In this document: positions 10,701-21,875 of the stretch, in pieces
How the letters are laid out: each line of letters begins with the position of its first letter
How positions within the stretch are numbered: the stretch's first letter is position 1
Assembly: GCA_910589415.1 (NCBI GenBank)
Contig: OU342634.1
Span: 24,673,144 to 24,737,143 of the forward strand
DNA from: Malachius bipustulatus
Lineage: Eukaryota; Arthropoda; Insecta; Coleoptera; Melyridae
Length of the DNA stretch: 64,000 nucleotides
Direction of reading: 5' to 3'
Notes under the pieces: generated by a model
Databases searched by the model: none
Told to the model about the DNA's origin: nothing
Seen by the model: the letters and a program-made list of their open reading frames with translations, nothing else
Program-made: the position numbers and the translations under genes

Positions 10701-13700
10701 TTGATATGCAGATATGCAGAGTGACTTTTATATACCAAGAAAATAGCTTTTTTGATAGTATAAAAATCATAGGTGTGCTATTTTTCGAAAACTAGTCAAG
10801 ATTTTTACCATTTGATTTTTTATACTGAGTAAATTTCAGCTCACTTGGTAAAGAGAACAAGAAAACATAATATAAATCTAAATTTACAGCTATCTTATAA
10901 TTTTTCATAGCCAAATCATAATTTTGGTCTACTTTTGTCAGAAATGTGTAAACTGATGAAGAGAAAATGCACTAATTTTAAATACTATTAAGAGGATCGT
11001 CTTCAAATAATTAATTAACAGGAGGGGGATTAGAGTTTTAAGTAGCCGTATACAGAAAAATGATTAGTTTTTATAATAAATCATTTCCCTAATAAATTTT
11101 TGATACATTTGGAACAATGTATATGAAGGATGTATTTGAATAAAACATAGCATTTCTGTCAATATAGCGAAATGCGAAGGAATATTTTTTATTTTTGCAC
11201 AAAACTTTTGAAGTTTTTACTGAAAGAAATCAAATTTCCACAAAAAAAGTCTAAAGATTTAAATATTCAAAACATTGTATGTTTTTCACCTTTGAAACTA
11301 TCGATTGAGCTGAAATTGACACATTTTTGTAAAAAATAAAACCAAATCTTCCTTAGTTTTTGAAAAATCGCATTGATATGATTTTTATATTTAAAAAAAT
11401 CCTACTTTCTCAGTAAATAAAAATCACTCTGTAAATCTGATTAGACCAAAATAAGGTTTCAAGCAAGCAATGATGTTTTGCCTTCAAATTTTTTTCGACA
11501 TATCAAAAATACAATTTTTTTGTCGGGCACTGTATAAACACTGCTTACTGGTTTCCAAGACCGCATTATACCTGTGTCCAAGTTAAAAATGCACATCATG
11601 CGGTCTTGTAAACTATGAAGAGATGCAGAATCGGTGAAATAGAAAAATTCGCATTTCCAAGCTCAGTAATTAAAAAAAAATAAGGATAACTCTGAAGGTG
11701 CGGTAGATAGCAGGTAATGTTACAAATAAAAGTTGTAGGCTTGACAGGGGAGGGGTCATCTGTCAGACTGTTTATTAACTACAATAACGTCTTGGTTTAT
11801 TTACGGTAAAGTTTTGTATTTCATTGAACCCCTCTATCTACCGCGCCTTTAGAGCTATCCTCATGATTCCATTAAAATAAGCATATGATAAAAATAACTG
11901 TTGATTTTTAGATTGCCGACTCGAAGCATCCCTACGGATACGCAAACATGAAGTACGTGTCTTCCTTGATATCGGGTGTCGGAATTCTGTGCGTGGGGAC
12001 CGGCTTGTCCTTTTATCACGGCATCACTGGGATGTTTGCAACGGAACCTCCTCCGGATTACTTCTGGGTAATTATAAAGGAACTGATAAATTATTATAAT
12101 GCAAGTAACTTGTTACACTTCTGACAGGCTTTTATAGTTTTGGGGATGTCTCTGGTGTCAGAAGGTGCTACTTGTTATGTCGCTCTTCAGTCTGTCATAA
12201 AGGGAGCTGAATCTTGCAACACAACCATTAAAGATTACAGTAAGTATTTTGTTTTAATTAACTCTCCACAGTACTTGCATGTTTTTTATTAATTATAGTG
12301 TTGTTTATAAGAACGAAATTAATTTTTTTGCAGTTCTTCGAGGACAAGATCCAAGTGTGAATGTTGTTCTGCTTGAAGATTTCGCTGCAGTTATCGGTGT
12401 CTGTGTGGCCAGTGCCTCGCTCTTGCTGTCAACATACCTTAACAGTCCAATGCCGGATGCAGTCGGTTCCTTGATCATCGGTTGTATCCTGGGATCAGTT
12501 GCTTCGTTTATTATTTACACCAATGTTGCTGCTTTAGTGGGAAGGTGAGCTTCTGGTTCCAATTATTTGTGTCTTTTTCTCTAGCTCTGCTCTATTTTCT
12601 AGATCGATTCCAGAGAAAAAACTTAATAAAATCAACAGTGAACTGGAGACTGATATAATGGTGAGAGCGATCCACGATGTTAAGGGAATCGATATGGGTA
12701 ATTACTTGATCAGGTATAAAGCCGAAGTGGATTTCGATGGTAGAGAGCTGACTAGGTCTTATCTAGATAAGCAAGACTTGAACGAGTTGTTGAAGGTGAG
12801 AATAAGTTTTATTGGTTCCTTGATATTTTTGCAATCATTACTTTTTTGGAGTGTATTTCCGTGAAATTACAGATAGATAAAGTAGTATGATATGATGGCA
12901 TTATCCCCCATCACTTTCTATTTGTATAAAAACTCGATAGTAAACACAGCTGATAAGTCTTCTCTAATTCACATGACAATCAATTTTTGTACTTGCTCTG
13001 GTAATAGTCAAAATTGCAATGATTGTTAGCTTTCTCTATTTAACTCTCCAACTGAGCTGTCTTTAATTCGAAACTATACTGACTTTGCTTTGCAACCCTG
13101 GCAGTGCCGTTCAAGATGGATGTTCCTGAACGGTCATTTTTACAAAAAACATTGTGTAAAGTTGATATGATTTGTACAAGTAACTAATAATTTGGCTTAA
13201 TTTTATTTTTTGGTAAGCAGTTGGATACATAAAACGAATTAGAAATCAAATTATGATAATAATAATTTTCATCCTAATATAATTCTTCAGAAAAAAGGTA
13301 AATCAAGAGTTTTTCATTAGTACTGTTTTTCAGTTTATTTGTTTAGCTTTTTGGTAAAAAAAAAACAAACTAAAGCCAAATGCTTAGTTATTTATACAAA
13401 ATCAAGCAACTTTGGCACAGTTTATGGGGGAATTTTTTGACTAAGAAAGTACATAAACAAAAAAAACTGTTATATACAATTTTGACCATCATGATACGTA
13501 TTTAAAAATTACTTTAAAAAATTGTAAAAAAATAAAAAATTTACTAAAGAGTTAAACGTTGGCTTATGGGTGGACAATTATTAAAAAACAAATAAAAAAA
13601 ACTAAAGAATGTATGATCTAATTTATATCCAAATTCAGTTTTCTCAGTATGTATTAATTTTTTCAGGAATTGAAGAAATTGAACAACATTGATGAACTAG

Positions 13701-13884
13701 AAGACTTTATTCTGAAGCACGGAGAAAATATTGTTGATATGATGGGTGGAGAAATCGATAGAATTGAAATGAAATTGAGAGTAAGTTTTTCTTTATTAGT
13801 AATAACCTACCTATTATTGAAAGTTTTAATTTTTTTCAGAAAAAACATCCAGAGATAAGACATTGTGATTTAGAAATTTTATAA
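4777..13884 (+). CDS. SLC30A9: SLC30A9 (ZnT9)-type proton-coupled zinc antiporter, 12 exons
   Basis: Exons: 4777-4873, 4933-5096, 7240-7414, 9089-9382, 9444-9564, 10222-10360, 11912-12067, 12128-12239, 12334-12544, 12603-12795, 13667-13780, 13840-13884. All are bounded by GT/AG, phases join without error, and the product is 606 aa (human protein ~568). Residues ~1-145 are poorly conserved. Exon 4 has a basic R-K-R-K-R stretch and a conserved V-E-A-K-x-L-E-V-W block. Residues ~275-490 form the cation-diffusion-facilitator membrane domain, with the metal-site H310-S-L-A-D314 and, in TM5, L-E-D (433-435) where most CDFs have HxxxD, a ZnT9 trait. The C-terminal cytosolic domain contains K-A-E-V-D-F-D-G-R and L-K-H-G-E-N-I. 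The family is linked to mitochondrial zinc export. Intron 2 (5097-7239) and intron 3 (7415-9088) are packed with transposable elements. Poly(A) candidates: ATTAAA at 13899 and AATAAA at 14159. Confidence 0.95.
5676..5738 (-). ncRNA. Hammerhead ribozyme A (type I, minimal stem III)
   Basis: Reading the minus strand: stem I GACAGA/TCTGTC with an outer GGTG/CACC helix across an internal loop; core CTGATGA (complement of 5718-5724); stem II GATGG/CCATT with a 6-nt loop, closed by a G-U pair; GAAA (complement of 5698-5701); stem III CA-TCGA-TG; then TC, with predicted cleavage between 5688 and 5687. All conserved core positions (CUGAUGA, GAAA, U16.1, C17) are present. Short-stem-III type I hammerheads are known from Penelope-like elements and related repeats. 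The G-U pair closing stem II may weaken activity. Confidence 0.82.
6114..6172 (-). ncRNA. Hammerhead ribozyme B, outer stem I lost
   Basis: This has the same core as copy A, shifted by 438 bp: CTGATGA is the complement of 6156-6162, GAAA of 6136-6139, and the inner stem I is intact. The sequence switches at 6173-6176 into the palindrome arm, so the outer GGTG/CACC pairing is lost. It keeps the catalytic centre but probably not the peripheral contacts that make natural hammerheads fast. Confidence 0.72.
6391..6453 (+). ncRNA. Hammerhead ribozyme C, sense strand of SLC30A9 intron 2
   Basis: Outer stem I GGTG 6391-6394 with CACC 6450-6453; inner stem I GACAGA 6399-6404 with TCTGTC 6442-6447; CTGATGA 6405-6411; stem II 6412-6416 with 6423-6427; GAAA 6428-6431; stem III CA-TCGA-TG 6432-6439; TC 6440-6441, with cleavage predicted after 6441. 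Because it is in sense orientation, SLC30A9 pre-mRNA would carry this motif. In that transcript it competes with pairing to the opposite arm of the palindrome (5639-5954). Confidence 0.82.
6595..6830. mobile_element. 236 bp MITE with ~38 bp TIRs
   Basis: The termini are TATACCTCAGTC and GACTGAGGTATA. The arms continue through AGATATAGTAATAAA.. and TTTATTACTATATCT. There is no coding capacity. A TA target-site duplication would fit Tc1/mariner-type mobilisation, but the family is not identified. Confidence 0.75.
7774..9024. mobile_element. 1.25 kb TACAGG-type foldback, interrupted by a pogo-like MITE (intron 3 of SLC30A9)
   Basis: It begins TACAGGTGTCCAGAAA and ends TTTCTATGCACCCTGTA. Long diverged arms pair, for example TACAATGTTCAGCTC near 7950 with GAGCTGAACATTGTA near 8850. 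It contains no ORF of its own. It is interrupted by the element at 8243-8832. Confidence 0.75.
8243..8832. mobile_element. 590 bp pogo/Tigger-like MITE with TA duplication
   Basis: CAGTGAAAACCG at the left and CGGTTTTCACTG at the right are each flanked by TA. Subterminal sequence repeats TATAACGAC/GTCGTTATA motifs on both sides, plus interior variants (TAGTACGAC, ATTGCGACGTA, AATAGCGACGTA). CAGTG..AAACC ends with TA duplication and reiterated ATAACGAC sites are typical of pogo-group elements. No transposase frame is present. Confidence 0.82.
9720..10012. mobile_element. 293 bp pogo-like MITE (intron 5 of SLC30A9)
   Basis: The ends are CAGTAGAATCACGATTATC and GATAATCGAGCTTCTACTG; the right flank is TA, the left flank is mutated. 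Interior motifs GATTATCYGGA and TTATCCGGAAT are reiterated. This is a different subfamily from the element at 8243-8832. Confidence 0.72.
11685..11859. repeat. 175 bp inverted repeat in intron 6 of SLC30A9
   Basis: GATAACTCTGAAGGTGCGGTAGATAG at the left pairs with the complement of CTATCTACCGCGCCTTTAGAGCTATC at the right. It contains no ORF. A nearby short inverted pair, CAAGACCGCAT/ATGCGGTCTTG (about 11560-11610), suggests further element debris. Confidence 0.6.
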
Positions 13885-13923
13885 ATTTTATTGTTTTTAT
13901 TAAAGTGAGTAATATCTAGGGTG

Positions 13924-13951
13924 TAATAATAATAATAATAATAATAATAAT
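13924..13951. repeat. (AAT)n microsatellite
   Basis: About nine TAA/AAT units lie just downstream of the SLC30A9 stop codon, in its presumed 3' UTR. Confidence 0.9.
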
Positions 13952-14164
13952 GACTTCGTTTCTTTTTTAAGTACTGTAAATAATTTGCAAGAGGTACCTA
14001 CCAAATAATGTAACTTAGTTACAAAAAAACTCAGTATTTCAAGATAAAAAATAGGTAAGCTTTAATTTATTTGTTGTTAATGTAAATTCAGGAAAATATT
14101 TTGTTGCTATTTTCTTAATCATTTATTTGTACAATAATATTTCAAAACATGTATTCCAAATAAA

Positions 14165-14689
14165 TAAAATTTGTAGGTGTATGTGTTTGTTTTACTTAAT
14201 TCAGGGTATTGGTCACATATTACCCGCATACCGCCCACATCTGATTAAAATTAATCAATCATTCTCACAGTTACTTTATCACTTGTCCAAGCACAATATA
14301 TTGAGTAGGTGGTTCTTCAAATTATTAATATTCTGGTCATGAAGGTATCGAAATTTATTAAACATGGTTCAAACTTCATTTGTAACATGTACTGATGTAC
14401 ACTGTACTGTAAGTAGTGCCTAGTGCATTATTAAAATTACTGAAACTTTGAGTGATACCTACTGAATGGCTTGATAAAAATGTTTTGATGACAAAAGAAT
14501 ACGGTAAGCACTGAGCACAATTTGTTCTACTCACACCCAAATTCTATACAAAAGTATTTGTTTCATAGATACATAACAAGTGTTTATTGTTTTTAGATGT
14601 ATCTGCTGACATACAATTAAGTGAGATTAGATAAGTTTTATTTATTTAGGTATTCCTTGGATTTTAGTTTCTTCTGGCTGACATGAAAG
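14165..14689. other. Intergenic gap between SLC30A9 and the arylsulfatase gene
   Basis: About 500 bp with no gene. It must hold the 3' end of SLC30A9 and the promoter and 5' UTR of the downstream sulfatase, which are closely spaced and co-oriented. No specific site was identified. Confidence 0.4.
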
Positions 14690-17422
14690 ATGCAGTATCG
14701 ATTTTTAGCAGTGTTTTTATTGCTTGGTGTAAACAAGGCAATATTTTGCTTAGCTGAAAAATGTCAACAACCCAACATAATATTCATCATAGCTGATGAT
14801 TTAGTAAGTAATTAATTATTGTAAAGTGATTAATAAACTATGTACCGGGTCATTAAGAATGGTCACCAGGAAAATCTCAGAAACTAAGCGTCTTACAGTC
14901 TCAGGCAAAAGCTTTTTTTAAGGGAAGTTGCTCTAAAAAATCGTAAAATAGTTTTGAACTTTTAAAATGACCGCCAGAAGGCGTAACAGCCATGACCAAA
15001 TAAAAAATAGGAATTTTCTCATTATTTTTCAAAATTATGTTATATTCAAAATATCATAAGTGTAATGCTTAAATAATGTCGGTTTTTTTTCATCTTGAAG
15101 TTCTTCAATCACTCCATAGTGGTAGGGGAACGTCCAAAGTTTGTTTATTCAAATGTCGATTATTCCGGCTAACCTCAACGGAATTTAACAAGATTAGTCT
15201 CGTTACAAAGAATTTCTCTTCTTCTGTCGATTGCATTTTACGAAATTTTCATTTTGTTACCACCGCAATCGCCAGAGGGTGTTATGTGGTATTGCAGAAA
15301 GCTAATTTTTTTCCTGCCTATTTGTACATCAAATACATGGAGAAAATTTCAGGGTTGGAATGATTTAGGATTCCACGGTTCAGGACAAATACCAACTCCA
15401 AATATAGACGCCCTTGCTTACTCAGGATTGATCTTAAATAATTATTACGTGAACCCAATATGTACGCCTTCAAGAAGTGCTCTAATGACTGGAAAATATC
15501 CAATTCACACCGGAATGCAGCATACGGTTTTATTCGGTATGGAAGCAAGAGGACTCCCTCTGTCAGAAAAAATATTACCTGCATGAGTATCTGAAAGAAC
15601 TTGGCTACGTGAATCATATAGTCGGAAAATGGCATCTGGGATCTTATCAGAAGGAGTTTACTCCACTTTATAGGGGTTTTGAATCACACCTTGGTGAGTT
15701 ACATTTATTTTTACCTGTGAACTTCTTGACGATGGTTATGATCTGATCAAATTTCAGGAATTTGGACTGGCCATCATGATTATTTTGATCACATTGCTGC
15801 TGAAAAGGGTACGTGGGGCTTAGATATGCGTAGAAATATGAATGTAGCTTTTGATTTGCACGGGCAGTACTCTACGGATGTATTTACTCAAGAGTCAGTT
15901 AAGATTATCAACGAGCATAATACTTCGAAACCATTATTTTTATACCTAGCTCATGTAGCCACGCATTCTGGTAACCCTGATGAACCTCTAAGAGCTCCTG
16001 ATGAAGCAATTAAACGTTTTTCTTACATAGATGATTATCAGAGACGTAAATTTGGAGGTATAAGTGATAATTTCCAAGGTGTTAACGCTTTTTATTGAAG
16101 GGATAAAATTCTAGCTATCTTAAGTAAAATGGATGATTCCGTTGGGAAAGTTGTTGCCACCTTAAACAGTAAAGGGATGTTAGAGAACAGCATAATTATT
16201 TTCACAACAGATAATGGTGGAGCTGCAGCTGGTTTTAATTTAAACGCTGCTTCTAATTTCCCGTTGAGAGGTGTCAAGAATACTCTTTGGGAAGGAGGCA
16301 TTAGAGGAGCTGCACTTTTATGGAGTCCTTTAATTAAAAAACCCAAAAGAACTTCGACGCAGATGATGCATATAGTGGATTGGCTTCCTACCTTATTGTT
16401 TGCTGCTGGAAATAGGAGCGTGAAGTATGTGGGCGAGTTCACAAAATCGATGCACGGTAATACTTATGACTTTTGTTGGTTTCAGTAATTTGGAAGATAT
16501 TGATGGGATAAACTTGTGGAGTGAACTTAGTGAAGATTTGCAATCACCAAGAACAGAAATTTTACATAATATTGATGATCAGTACAGCAATGCTGCTATA
16601 ACGTTGGGAGATTATAAACTACTAGTAGGTAAGTAAAGGGGGATTCCCATGGTACGGGACTTCACAAGCCCGCCTTATGACTATAGCCAAGTCAATCACC
16701 ATACCATGAGTATGGGAAGGCTCATTTTAGGAGCAACGTTTGCTCGGCTTGTAAAACCATTCCCACAAAATGCATGAACTTGTCACTTGGCGAGCTGGCG
16801 GAGTTCATGTTGATTTGAAAAATTAGACACTCCTTTACTATAATTATTTGCTTCAATATAAGCTCAGTTTTATGAATAATATTAAAATACCTTTTTACAT
16901 TTTAAATTTATCTTTATAGGTACAACTTATGGTGGACAATGGGATGGTTGGTATGGTCCTTCCGGAAGGAATTATTCTTACGATATTCCATCGATCCAAC
17001 AATCTGAAGTGGGAAAAATATTGACATCTTTAAACAGATCCGCCACTCCTGATGAAATTTTGCGGTCTCGTAATGCAGCAACAGTGCAGTGCAATAAAAG
17101 CACAAGTACGAGTCAAGATTCCGATTGCAAGCCTTTATTGCAACCATGTTTGTTTAACATTACAGAAGATCCTTGTGAACTTCATAACATTGCGAACGAG
17201 TGAGTGATGGAAAAATGTGTATTTAGAGCAAAATAATATTAGTTTGCTCGTAGGTTTCCTGATGCAGTACAGCGATTGAGAAACAGGCTGGATTTTTTCA
17301 ATTCAACAGCCATTCCGCCAGGAAACTTACCGATGGATCAAAGGGGGAATCCCAAATATTGGAATTATGTATGGACCAATTTTGGAGATTATGATGGGAG
17401 CCCGTCTGTTGAAGTTATTTAA
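14690..17422 (+). pseudogene. Arylsulfatase B-like gene, 7 exons, one frameshift in exon 2
   Basis: Exons 14690-14803, 15353-15693, 15758-16057, 16115-16424, 16486-16628, 16920-17199, 17254-17422. All junctions are GT/AG and in phase. The product would be ~550 aa. A signal peptide (residues 1-~22) precedes the metal-binding A-D-D-L. The formylglycine site is C75-T-P-S-R, followed by T-G-K. Also present are G-K-W-H-L-G, A-T-H-S-G and T-D-N-G-G, the sulfatase fold landmarks. The family desulfates glycosaminoglycans in lysosomes. At about 15583-15588 (tta-cct-GCAT-gag) four extra bases shift the frame between L-P and E-Y-L-K, giving an immediate TGA. Everything downstream stays intact with clean splicing, so this is a very young pseudogene, a null allele or an assembly error. 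AATAAA at 17451. The 550 bp first intron carries repeat debris. Confidence 0.85.
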
Positions 17423-17751
17423 TGAAATATGAGTTCAATGATGGCGTCTTAATAAAAATATATTTTTTATACAATTTATTATTGAATCATTTTTTATGTC
17501 ACAAGACTTCGCTTTTAGATAAACTATAGTCACTTTTAAAAAAATCATTTTAAAAAATATATAAAAGTAGGTAAAACACTAAAAAGTGATCAAAATAATT
17601 TTTTTTTTCAAATTTTGAAACTTTAATTCTTGGAATTAATTAAATTGACAACAGCAAAACCTGGACCATTTTTCAGATACATTTGCATCATTGAAGACAA
17701 AACAAAGACTAGTAAAAAGTATCTTTAGTGCATGAACCCAAGAAAAAAATA

Positions 17752-18506
17752 TACAGGCTGATTCAAAATTCAGTGCAAAGATTTGAAGGGCGTATTTACC
17801 AGCCAAAAATAAGAAAATTTTTTCATATAATCGTATGTCCTAACTTGCTTCGCTTTCTAGATACAGGGTGTAAAATTTTGAAAAAAAAAATCGGTTTTTT
17901 ATTAATTATTCAAAAACCTTTCAGCCGATTTAAATAAAATTTGGTAGGCTTATTTGTCGTTATAAGTAACGTCCTTTGATGGGAATAACATAAATTTATT
18001 AATTCCAGTGGCGTCTCAGGGGGCTACCTACTTGAAACTTATAGGTAAAATTATGGTACGCCACTGCTCTTTTGACAATTTATATTTTTTTTAGATTAAG
18101 CGGTCAATAATGTAACTTTTTTGCCTCTTGAGTTTTACTCGTATCTAGCTTTATTTCCAAGAAAAAAATCAAAATCTGTGCAAGCAAAAAAAAATAATTC
18201 ACATCGATTATTGAGATTCATTTAATTTAATTCAGGTAGTCCCCTGAGACGCCACTGGAATTAATAAATTCATGTTATTCCCATCAAAGGAAGGCCCTTA
18301 TGACAACAAATAAGCCTATAAAATTTTATTTAAATCGGCTGAGGTTTGTGAGAAATTGATAGAAATCGATTTTTTTTCAAAATTTTACCCCCTGTATCTA
18401 GAAAACAAAGCAAGTTAGGACATACGATTCTATGAAAAAAACCTCTTATTTTTGGCTGGTAAATACGCCCTCAAAATCTTTGCACTGAATTTTGAATCAC
18501 CCTGTA
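17752..18506. mobile_element. 755 bp foldback element, TACAGG...CCTGTA ends, ~270 bp arms
   Basis: The left arm (TACAGGCTGATTCAAAATTC) and right arm (GAATTTTGAATCACCCTGTA) pair over roughly 270 bp, through AACTTGCTT/AAGCAAGTT and AATTCCAGTGGCGTCTCAGG/CCTGAGACGCCACTGGAATT. The loop is about 200 bp. There is no ORF. Confidence 0.85.
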
Positions 18507-18739
18507 TAAGCGCCCAAAGTTATTAAAAAGTACTTTTTTATATAGGTACAAAAACCCTGCAGAGATTTGGGATTGTCCAAGCCTAAGAATAACATAAACA
18601 TAATATATAAATAATTATAATAAATAGGTACATAAACTTAAATAATACAAGAGATCACAATAAAAGTAGATAAGCATATAATAGTAATAGAGGTACAATA
18701 AAAACTAATTAAGAAACTATTAAATAATATCATAAAATA

Positions 18740-18900
18740 ATAATTATATCAATAACAGCAAATCCGTTCATAGTATGTTCCCTGAACGAAATAACCTCAA
18801 ATGGTCTGGTACAGACAGAGACATCGACGTTTCGCTGTAGTTTCAGCTCATCAGTCTGCCATTGTCAACCAAGAACACACGTCTCGAATACATTAACCTA
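18740..18900 (-). repeat. Diverged second copy of the hammerhead-bearing repeat
   Basis: This aligns with 6040-6190 over about 130 bp: TTATATCAATAACAGCAAATCCG here against TTATATCAATTACAGCAATCCG, then CTGAACGA, GACAGAGACATCGA, CTCATCAGTCTG. Identity is roughly 70% by eye. AT-rich TAA-like sequence follows in ribozyme sense, as in the first locus. No partner copy or flanking duplication was found. Confidence 0.75.
18808..18870 (-). ncRNA. Hammerhead ribozyme D (type I), best-paired copy
   Basis: Minus strand: stem I GGCAGA/TCTGTC (one G-U) with an outer GGT/ACC helix; CTGATGA (complement of 18848-18854); stem II GCTG/CAGC with loop AAACTA; GAAA (complement of 18830-18833); stem III CG-TCGA-TG (one G-U); TC, with cleavage predicted between 18820 and 18819. 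Stem II here is fully Watson-Crick although its bases differ from copies A-C. That is compensatory change supporting a selected RNA fold. Confidence 0.85.
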
Positions 18901-19279
18901 AGGACCTATCTAATCATACATATTATAAGGTATATTGTCATCTATTCTACACTCTTCTCTCCTGGTGTATTCTTGCTAAATACTGGATAGTTTATACTTC
19001 TTTATCTCTTATTAAAAATGCAGTCTTCTGGTTACAAGATAAATAAAGATGTTTGAGATCATGGATGTACTTTTTGACATCTGCAACAAAATAACTTTCA
19101 TTAATAATTATAATAATAAAAAGGTTAGAATAGTTCATTTTCAACCTATAATATTAGTTTACATTATTAAAAAACGTTCGCGCCTCAATCGCGAAATGAG
19201 TAATTTTTTGTAAATTGTCTCCATTTTTAATAATATAGATAGGTGCCATTCCTTTAAAAATGTACCATAAAATACATTA

Positions 19280-20909
19280 TACAGGTGAGTTTTTTTCAAT
19301 GTTTAGTACAGGGATCTCGTAAACTACTGCAGTTAGAGGAACGGTTAAATGGGGAAAGTAGTGCAGTTTTATGAGCTTAATTCGAAACAGCTTTTGTTTT
19401 TTTGAAAATCTCCATGGCTTTCTAGATATTTAACATAAAGTAAATTTCGCGAATTTCTTTACACCGATATAGCAGTCTTATTATTGGGATTAGAGAAAAA
19501 TTGTAAAAGAAAATATTTAAGACGATTTCATAGACAATAAAACGGCGTTAGAATTTTTTTTGTTTTGTTGTGTCATTTTCGAGCTATGACGTAAACTTGT
19601 GTTTTTTTAAATGTAAGTCATAGTTGGCTATGACATCATTCGATATGTCTTTTTTTTCTAAATACAACGATATAAAACTCGATATCGTTTTTTCTGAAAA
19701 TAAAAAAGTTAGGACGGTTTTTAATTTTATTTCCTCAACTTAATTAGGCGGCCATGTAAGCATAACTGATAGGCCTCAGTTGAATTGGAAATTATAGGTA
19801 CATAGATAATTTTGCAGAATAATTTGTAATCCTCTATGCAAACAATTATACTTAATTAACTACAAATTTTCTAATAGCCATCTAGTAACTCTAGAAAATA
19901 TTATGAAACATTTGAATATAAAAGCTAAAAAGCTATAAAAGTAGGTATATCACGTAACAATGAAAATGAGGGAATAAATCAACTGGAAGTTACAAATGTT
20001 CAAAATGGCCACCAATATTTTGAATGCATAGATTGCATTCTAGTAACTATAATTGTCAAATTTAAAAGTTTCACTGTTTCTGTTACTGTTGCTAAGCAAC
20101 TGTCACATTTTGATATGAATATTTATGCCCGTATTCACAAACGATAATTTCCTAAATAATTACGTAATCAATTATCCCCATCTCATTCTATTGCAAAAAA
20201 ACTGCATATTTCCATCTCACTCATTTAAATAATTACGTAATTATTTAGGAAATTATCGTTTGTGAATACGGGCATGAGTCTACAGTTCTACAGCGTAGGT
20301 AGGTATTGTTACAAAATTTTTGAAAGATTAGAATTAAAATAATTTTTTTTTAAGTTCTCGAAAACTAGCTATCCCGTTGAACTATTAATTCATATAAGAT
20401 TTTCAATTCAAAATTAACTATTAAATTCAGCGCCTATTATACCACGTATTTGAGGAAATAAAATTAAAAACCGTCCTAACTTTTTTATTTCCCGAAAAAA
20501 CGATATCGAGTTTTATATCGTTGTATTTAGAAAAAAAAGACATATCGAATGATGTCATAGCCAACTATGACTTACATTTAAAAAAACACAAGTTTACGTC
20601 ATAGCTCGAAAACGACACAACAAATAAAAAAAATTGTAACGCCGTTTTATTGTCTATGAAATCGTCTAAAAGGTTTTCCTTTACGATTTTTCTCTAATCC
20701 AAATAATAAGACTGCTATCTCGGTGTAAAGAAATCCGCGGAATTTACTTTATGTTAAATATCTAGGAAGCCATGGAGATTTTCAACAAAAACAAAAGCTG
20801 TTTCGAATTAAGGTCATAAAACTGCACTACATTCCCCATTTAACCGTTCCTCTAACTGCAGTAGTTTACGAGATCCCTGTACTAAACATTGAAAAAAACT
20901 CACCCTGTA
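19280..20909. mobile_element. 1.63 kb foldback element with ~450 bp arms
   Basis: It begins TACAGGTGAGTTTTTTTCAA and ends with the complementary AAAAACTCACCCTGTA. The arms pair over 19280-19740 and 20455-20909, including GTTTACGAGATCCCTGTAC and the ATATCGAATGATGTCATAGC block. There is no ORF. A 147 bp MITE (20127-20273) lies in the loop. Confidence 0.85.
20127..20273. mobile_element. 147 bp MITE, GCCCGTATTCACAAACG termini
   Basis: The terminal inverted repeats are about 40 bp (GCCCGTATTCACAAACGATA with its complement), running into TTACGTAATTATTTAGG. The loop contains CATCTCATTC/CCATCTCACTC. A fragment of the same family lies at about 26433-26536. Confidence 0.85.
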
Positions 20910-20924
20910 GAAAATTTTTGCATT

Positions 20925-21130
20925 AGATTGGTCTGTAGTCCAACAGGTTATTAGTCTGTTATGCACGGGTTCGAGTCACAATCTCGCCATGGATGTTTGT
21001 GTTCGTCTATTTAAAAACTATTTTTAAAACGCTATAAATGTGTCTGTAACTGATGAGCTAGCTCTCGAAGTCCAAAAATACCACAGTGATTTTGGGCGAC
21101 TATACGTCTTATCTAACACATTTTTCTTCT
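20925..21130 (+). mobile_element. tRNA-derived SINE, copy 1
   Basis: It has a pol III B-box-like GGTTCGAGTC (20968-20977) and a body shared with 40093-40300: GTTTGTGTTCGT, AAATGTGTCTGTA, GGGCGACTATACGTCTTA. The A box is degenerate. It sits directly after the end of the foldback at 20909. Confidence 0.65.
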
Positions 21131-21433
21131 TTGAATTTTTTTTTTTTGAAATTCGGAAAACTTTCTTCCTATTCTAATTATTTTGTTTTTTTTTATTATT
21201 TTTTGTTTTCTTCCATCTTTCAAAATACATATAGGTACAGAGGGGTTCCAAAAATATAAATTTTTTGATCATTTTAATGGCCATCATGTATAAAACTATT
21301 ACTTTAATTTTTTTCATAAGATACAAAGAAAACAGGAGAGTTAATTAATCTTTTCATAAAGGTAAATACCTACGTATATAAATCGTGCTTTTTATTTTTT
21401 TATATATTTCAAGAAAAAGGTCGTATTTATCTA

Positions 21434-21875
21434 TACAGGGTGTACCATATATCCTTTTCTATATTGCTATCTCGTAAACGCTAAGAGATACAGGGTCGCT
21501 TAAAGAGAAAAGATGCGCAATTTTTTGGCCATCTCGAATCCGTCGAGACATAGGTAGGTACAAGATATCTGTGACCGTTCCTGAAATATATCCTGAAAAA
21601 ACTGATAAATCGAGATTTCTTATTTTCGTCATATCTTTTTTATTATTGGAAATAAGTAACAAAAAAAAGTACCTAAATAAATATACCAAAAATAAGAAAT
21701 CTCGATTTATCAGATTTTTCAGGATATTTCAGCACCGACTGAAAATATCCTAATTTTTTTTCAGATTCTTATTTATCATCAAATTGCGCATCTTTTTATC
21801 TAATTTAACCGATCCTGTATCTTAGCGTTTTAGAGATGGCAATATAGAGAAGGATATATTATGATGCACCCTGTA
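21434..21875. mobile_element. 442 bp foldback element
   Basis: It starts TACAGGGTGTACCATATATC and ends GATGCACCCTGTA. The arms pair almost throughout, for example CGCTAAGAGATACAGG with CCTGTATCTTAGCG, and AATCGAGATTTCTTATTTT with its complement nearer the centre. It has little loop and no gene. Confidence 0.85.

Noticed and set aside
16058..16488. Additional stop codons that would make the sulfatase a multiply broken pseudogene
   Set aside because: The stop near 16098 lies in a 57 bp intron (16058-16114) and the one near 16486 lies at a 61 bp intron (16425-16485); both remove cleanly in phase, leaving one real lesion.
21040..21080. Fifth hammerhead candidate (CTGATGAG followed by CGAAG)
   Set aside because: No stem III, no GTC cleavage site and no stem I pairing. 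The second SINE copy does not preserve the motif.
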